Positions 53,519 to 56,263 of a DNA stretch of 56,263 nucleotides are shown in pieces; position 1 is the first letter of the stretch, and each line of letters opens with the position of its first letter. A program made the position numbers and the translations under genes. Origin of the DNA: an uncultured Helicobacter sp. (GTDB lineage Bacteria; Campylobacterota; Campylobacteria; Campylobacterales; Helicobacteraceae). Where the stretch lies: assembly GCA_944323645.1 (NCBI GenBank), contig CALUTE010000014.1, positions 1 through 56,263 of the forward strand, given 5' to 3'. The notes beneath the pieces are model-generated. The model was not told the DNA's origin. It did no database searches and worked only from the letters and a program-made list of their open reading frames with translations.

Positions 53519-54148
53519 TTAGATTTCAAAGCGGCTTTCATCATCATAGTTATGTGTGATCATTCCGTTATAGTGGAGAATTTTACAGCTATTTTCTACG
53601 ACTGCTATAAGCTTTATGGTTGTCTCTAAATCGCGCCCGTAACTATATATACCGCAACCTTTTAGAAGTACAAAATTGGTTTTGTGGGTTTTAAAATAGC
53701 GTACAATATCTGTTTCAGCACGCTCATAAAGTGTTTCATATTCACGAGAATCTAAAATCTCATTTGATTTGCCAAGAATCTTGTATCCAAGATAATCAAT
53801 GGGTATTAGTGTTTTATGTTTAAGGGAATAAGAGGTTGCATATGGGGCGTGAGAATAAACCACAAATCTTGATTCAAGAAAATTACGATAGATATTGGCG
53901 TGAATAAAACTATCAAGGCTTGCTTCCTGCCATCGGTAATCCTCTTTATCGTGCAACATAATAAAAGAATCCTCATTCATTTTATCAAGTAGTGCGCCTT
54001 TGCGGTTAATAATGAAACTATTTGTATCAAGCTTTGCAGAAATTGAACCATAAAAAACACCAAGTAGCCCACTTTGACAAAGAGAGTGCGCAACATTGGA
54101 AAGATTCTGTACAATGGTTTTGTCGATGTTTTTTGTGTGAATATTCAC
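53519..54148 (-). CDS. Class II aldolase/adducin-like protein, atypical metal site
   Basis: A 209-residue protein of the class II aldolase/adducin fold. VYSHAPYATSYS near residue 95 keeps a His of the expected metal site, but the second His-containing motif, usually N-HG-x4-G in adducin-type enzymes, reads LLKGCGIYSYGRDL with no His, and the usual HxH pair is not clear. It may be a structural homologue without aldolase activity, or use another ligand set. The start GSISAKL and the INRKGALLDKM stretch are adducin-like (the GNxSxR region is replaced by YGSISAKL). It starts 15 bp after the YwqK-like gene stop and is probably cotranscribed. Confidence 0.65.
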   Translation of the reverse strand: MNIHTKNIDKTIVQNLSNVAHSLCQSGLLGVFYGSISAKLDTNSFIINRKGALLDKMNEDSFIMLHDKEDYRWQEASLDSFIHANIYRNFLESRFVVYSHAPYATSYSLKHKTLIPIDYLGYKILGKSNEILDSREYETLYERAETDIVRYFKTHKTNFVLLKGCGIYSYGRDLETTIKLIAVVENSCKILHYNGMITHNYDDESRFEI

Positions 54149-54163
54149 CAGATTCTCCTTGTA

Positions 54164-55963
54164 TTATCTTTTGGGTATAACTTTAGCACGTTTTAGTGCT
54201 GCAGTATTTGGAAATGCTTCATCAAAGATTGCATCTTGACTTGTGTGTGTAAATTCATAGATTTTTGTACCATTTCGTGCATAGAGTACGCCACGTATCA
54301 TAATATTTTCAACATAGTGATGCTCAAATTCTAACGCACCATTTGGAAAAAATCCCTTTTGAATTGTAACTTCTTGCCCCTCCAGCCAAATAATCTCACT
54401 GATAAGAATATCATTTCGATAGGTTTGTGTGATATTTTTAGCTGGAATCTCTTGGGTCTTAGTGCGTAAAGAACCATCAGCATTATAGAGCCATACAGTC
54501 TTGTTTCGTGGGGCATAGAGGATTGTAGATTCTTTTATAGAAGTATTAGCATAGAATGTACCACTTGCTTGTGTAGCAGAAAGCGTAAAATCACTCATAA
54601 GTTGCCCATCTTTTTGGTAGGATCGTATGCGTTTGGTTTGATTTGGGGATTGTATGATTTCTAGAGCAACTTGATCATTGGTATAACGCCATATTTCCAA
54701 GTATTGATTACTATTTACTATATCTTTTGTAATTGGGTTTTTGGAATCTTGGGGTTTTAACGAGTAGTATGGGCTTGCATTGGTTGGGTAGTTTTCATAA
54801 GGTGAAATGAGAATTCCAAGCATATAATGGGATTTGTAGAGAGGATTTTGACTAGGATAGTCATACACTATTTCCTCTCCATCTAAAAGCCCACCATTAT
54901 AGTGGCGCGTGATTTTTAAAATCCCACCTTGACCATATGTTTGTGTTTCTCCTTGTAAAAAATCTTTGTAGTAGTGTTGTTTGAAGATGATTTCTCCTTG
55001 TGCATAGCCACTTGATTCTCCCTCTTTATTGCCTGCCTGATAGTGTGTTTTGGTTGTAAAGGCTTGGTTGTTGTGGGAAGTCGTGTTAGGATAGGTCGTT
55101 ACCACACCATTTATCATACCATTTGTATATTCTTTGATGCTAACAAGCTTATTACCATAATAAACCTTGGTTGCACCGTGCTTTTTACCTGCTTTATAAG
55201 ATTCTTCTATGTGAGTTTGTGGCTGTGTTTCTAGTATATATGTATGCATTATGCCATCAATAAGACCTGCTTTATAGGGTACCTCTCGCAGAATCTGTCC
55301 ATTTCTATACGCTCTACTTACGCCCTCTAAAAGATTGTTTTTAAAACTTAATGTGGCGCGTAGATTCCCATTAGAATCAAATACTTCGATAAGTACAAAG
55401 TCCTCTTGAGTAGATTGTTTTAATGTGATTGATTGATCGTTATCGCGAAGCGTTGTTGTATTGATAATGTCGTTGAAGTGAATTTGTAAGGGTAGTATCT
55501 TGTAGGGAGTGTTTGTGCTTTGGGATAAATCTGGTGTAGGAGATTCTGTTGATTCTACAGAATCTGCGGTATTAGTTAAATGTTGCATAGTTGTATTTTG
55601 TTTGTTTGAACTGGATTTGTTTTGGTTAGTTTTGTTGATTTTGGAGTTTGTGGATTTTTGCGATGAGCTTGGTAAAGTTGCTGTAGTACTGGGATATTTT
55701 TTTGTAGCAAAATTTTGTTTTGTTACTACCTGTTGTGAGGTTTTCTCTGTGGGTTTAGCTGGAGATTGTTTTTTAAAGTCATTTTTAGGGGGTATGTTTT
55801 GAGGCTCTTGCGCGGTGTGTGTTACAGGTTGTAGTATTGTTTTTTGAGAAGTAGATTGGGTGCAACCTAGAAAGATAGTAAGATAAATGTAAGACCCTAC
55901 AACAAAGATAATTTTAGTGCAAATTATATGTTTGCAGTAGTCTATTAGTGATTCTGATCTCAT
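54164..55963 (-). CDS. YwqK/MORN-repeat lipoprotein
   Basis: A 599-residue likely lipoprotein with TIFLGC as lipobox (Cys near 34), a long Thr/Ser/Gln/Asn/Lys-rich low-complexity linker (about 35-150: TSQQVVTKQNFATKKYPSTTA in part), then repeats of the YwqK/MORN-variant type, for example YRNGQILREVPYKAGLIDG, YGNKLVSIKEYTNGMING, YAQGEIIFKQHYYKDFLQGE and YGQGGILKITRHYNGGLLDGEE, followed by a more diverged set near the C-terminus (KDGQLMSDFTLSA, NADGSLRTKTQEI, FPNGALEFEHHYVENIMIRG). Databases name such proteins YwqK-family antitoxins by weak similarity, but no toxin is adjacent and the surface-lipoprotein layout suggests an envelope or host-contact role. Function unknown. Confidence 0.7.
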   Translation of the reverse strand: MRSESLIDYCKHIICTKIIFVVGSYIYLTIFLGCTQSTSQKTILQPVTHTAQEPQNIPPKNDFKKQSPAKPTEKTSQQVVTKQNFATKKYPSTTATLPSSSQKSTNSKINKTNQNKSSSNKQNTTMQHLTNTADSVESTESPTPDLSQSTNTPYKILPLQIHFNDIINTTTLRDNDQSITLKQSTQEDFVLIEVFDSNGNLRATLSFKNNLLEGVSRAYRNGQILREVPYKAGLIDGIMHTYILETQPQTHIEESYKAGKKHGATKVYYGNKLVSIKEYTNGMINGVVTTYPNTTSHNNQAFTTKTHYQAGNKEGESSGYAQGEIIFKQHYYKDFLQGETQTYGQGGILKITRHYNGGLLDGEEIVYDYPSQNPLYKSHYMLGILISPYENYPTNASPYYSLKPQDSKNPITKDIVNSNQYLEIWRYTNDQVALEIIQSPNQTKRIRSYQKDGQLMSDFTLSATQASGTFYANTSIKESTILYAPRNKTVWLYNADGSLRTKTQEIPAKNITQTYRNDILISEIIWLEGQEVTIQKGFFPNGALEFEHHYVENIMIRGVLYARNGTKIYEFTHTSQDAIFDEAFPNTAALKRAKVIPKR

Positions 55964-56263
55964 AAGGTCTCCAAAACATTTGTGTACACTAGGAATCTTA
56001 TAGTTTTGATCTAGTGTTGATTATAGCAGAATCTAAATATGATTTATAGCTTTTGTCAAGATGGGGGTTCTGATTTATTATAATTCTAAGTGTAGCCAAA
56101 TATTGTGAAGCACTAAAAATCACCGATGCACTCACTATGCCAAACAATTTGCAAACATTGAATCTAACTCGAATTATGCTTTGGTACTCCCAAACTTTCA
56201 GCAATATTCCATAAATATTCAGTAACATTTAAGTATTAGATTTGTAGAATTCAACTTCCCAAA
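55964..56263. other. Terminal 300-bp spacer without a supported gene
   Basis: Apart from the minus-strand promoter above and one AGAATCTA word (56029 or nearby) I see no gene. A minus-strand frame of 76 codons exists but has no family resemblance and would overlap the promoter. On the plus strand a TATAAT near 56077 could start a gene beyond the window. Confidence 0.4.
56020..56025 (-). promoter_or_regulatory. Probable -10 element of the YwqK-like gene
   Basis: TATAAT on the minus strand (GCTATAATCAAC), about 57 bases before the ATG; AGGAG is not present but GGAGACCTT is the ribosome site. Confidence 0.45.

Noticed and set aside
55998-56228. Minus-strand open frame of 76 codons at the window end
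   Set aside because: No family resemblance, no ribosome site, and it overlaps the promoter of the YwqK-like gene.

Overview
The window is a gene-dense, A+T-rich chromosomal segment of a Helicobacter, most likely an enterohepatic (non-pylori) species. Evidence: flagellin FlaB with a textbook RpoN promoter; a Fur, TlpD, PBP1A, Csd4 and RhpA set all close to the H. pylori proteins; and several gene blocks that match H. pylori gene order as I know it (csd4 with the FliS co-chaperone; rpoZ-spoT-tyrS-nitronate monooxygenase-amiA; ccsBA-thioredoxin-hemH-small membrane protein-rsmE; NlpC/P60 with mqo). A HisIE gene and a zinc-type ABC importer point away from H. pylori itself. No phage, insertion sequence, CRISPR array or rRNA was seen. 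One tRNA gene, tRNA-Ser(GCU), is present.

Layout. 1-8640: the end of an outer membrane protein, an AAA-type ATPase, the cell-shape carboxypeptidase Csd4 (with a duplicated SH3 domain), the flagellar HP1076-like co-chaperone behind an RpoN promoter, a DUF354 protein, a two-gene ThrE-type exporter and an amidohydrolase of the aminofutalosine deaminase group. 8640-13710: RNA helicase RhpA, IlvE, an SPFH/prohibitin protein, HisIE and a DUF2393 protein, all on the plus strand, then a probable gene remnant. 13707-21170: a minus-strand run of YccA, a family 9 glycosyltransferase, a chemoreceptor, a uracil-DNA-glycosylase-like protein, AspA and FlaB. 21330-31480: a PAP2 phosphatase, the CCA-adding enzyme, then a long plus-strand block rpoZ-spoT-tyrS-nmo-amiA-membrane protein-LMW phosphatase-ArsC-like protein. 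31680-37100: one tightly coupled minus-strand operon, nlpC/P60-znuA-znuC-mqo-znuB-small membrane protein. 37380-43440: tRNA-Ser, carA, DUF507, PBP1A, TlpD and divergent fur. 43490-51200: an AsmA-like protein, cytochrome c assembly (ccsBA plus thioredoxin lipoprotein), ferrochelatase, a membrane protein and rsmE. 51250-55970: gpsA, an MFS transporter, a class II aldolase-like protein and a YwqK/MORN-repeat lipoprotein.

The main themes are cell envelope and shape (Csd4, AmiA, PBP1A, NlpC/P60, PAP2), motility and chemotaxis (FlaB, co-chaperone, two chemoreceptors), respiration and cytochrome assembly (mqo, ccsBA, hemH, menaquinone deaminase) and metal supply (fur, znu).

The most unusual signal is not a gene. 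The octamer AGAATCTA (or its complement TAGATTCT) occurs about 60 times by eye, on both strands, inside and between genes, against roughly 3-4 expected from base composition. It often forms close inverted pairs, as DNA-uptake words do in Neisseria and Haemophilus. Other points of interest are a base-perfect 207-bp tandem duplication inside csd4, mqo lodged between znuC and znuB, a frameshifted gene remnant downstream of yccA, and structured leaders before rhpA and a chemoreceptor gene.
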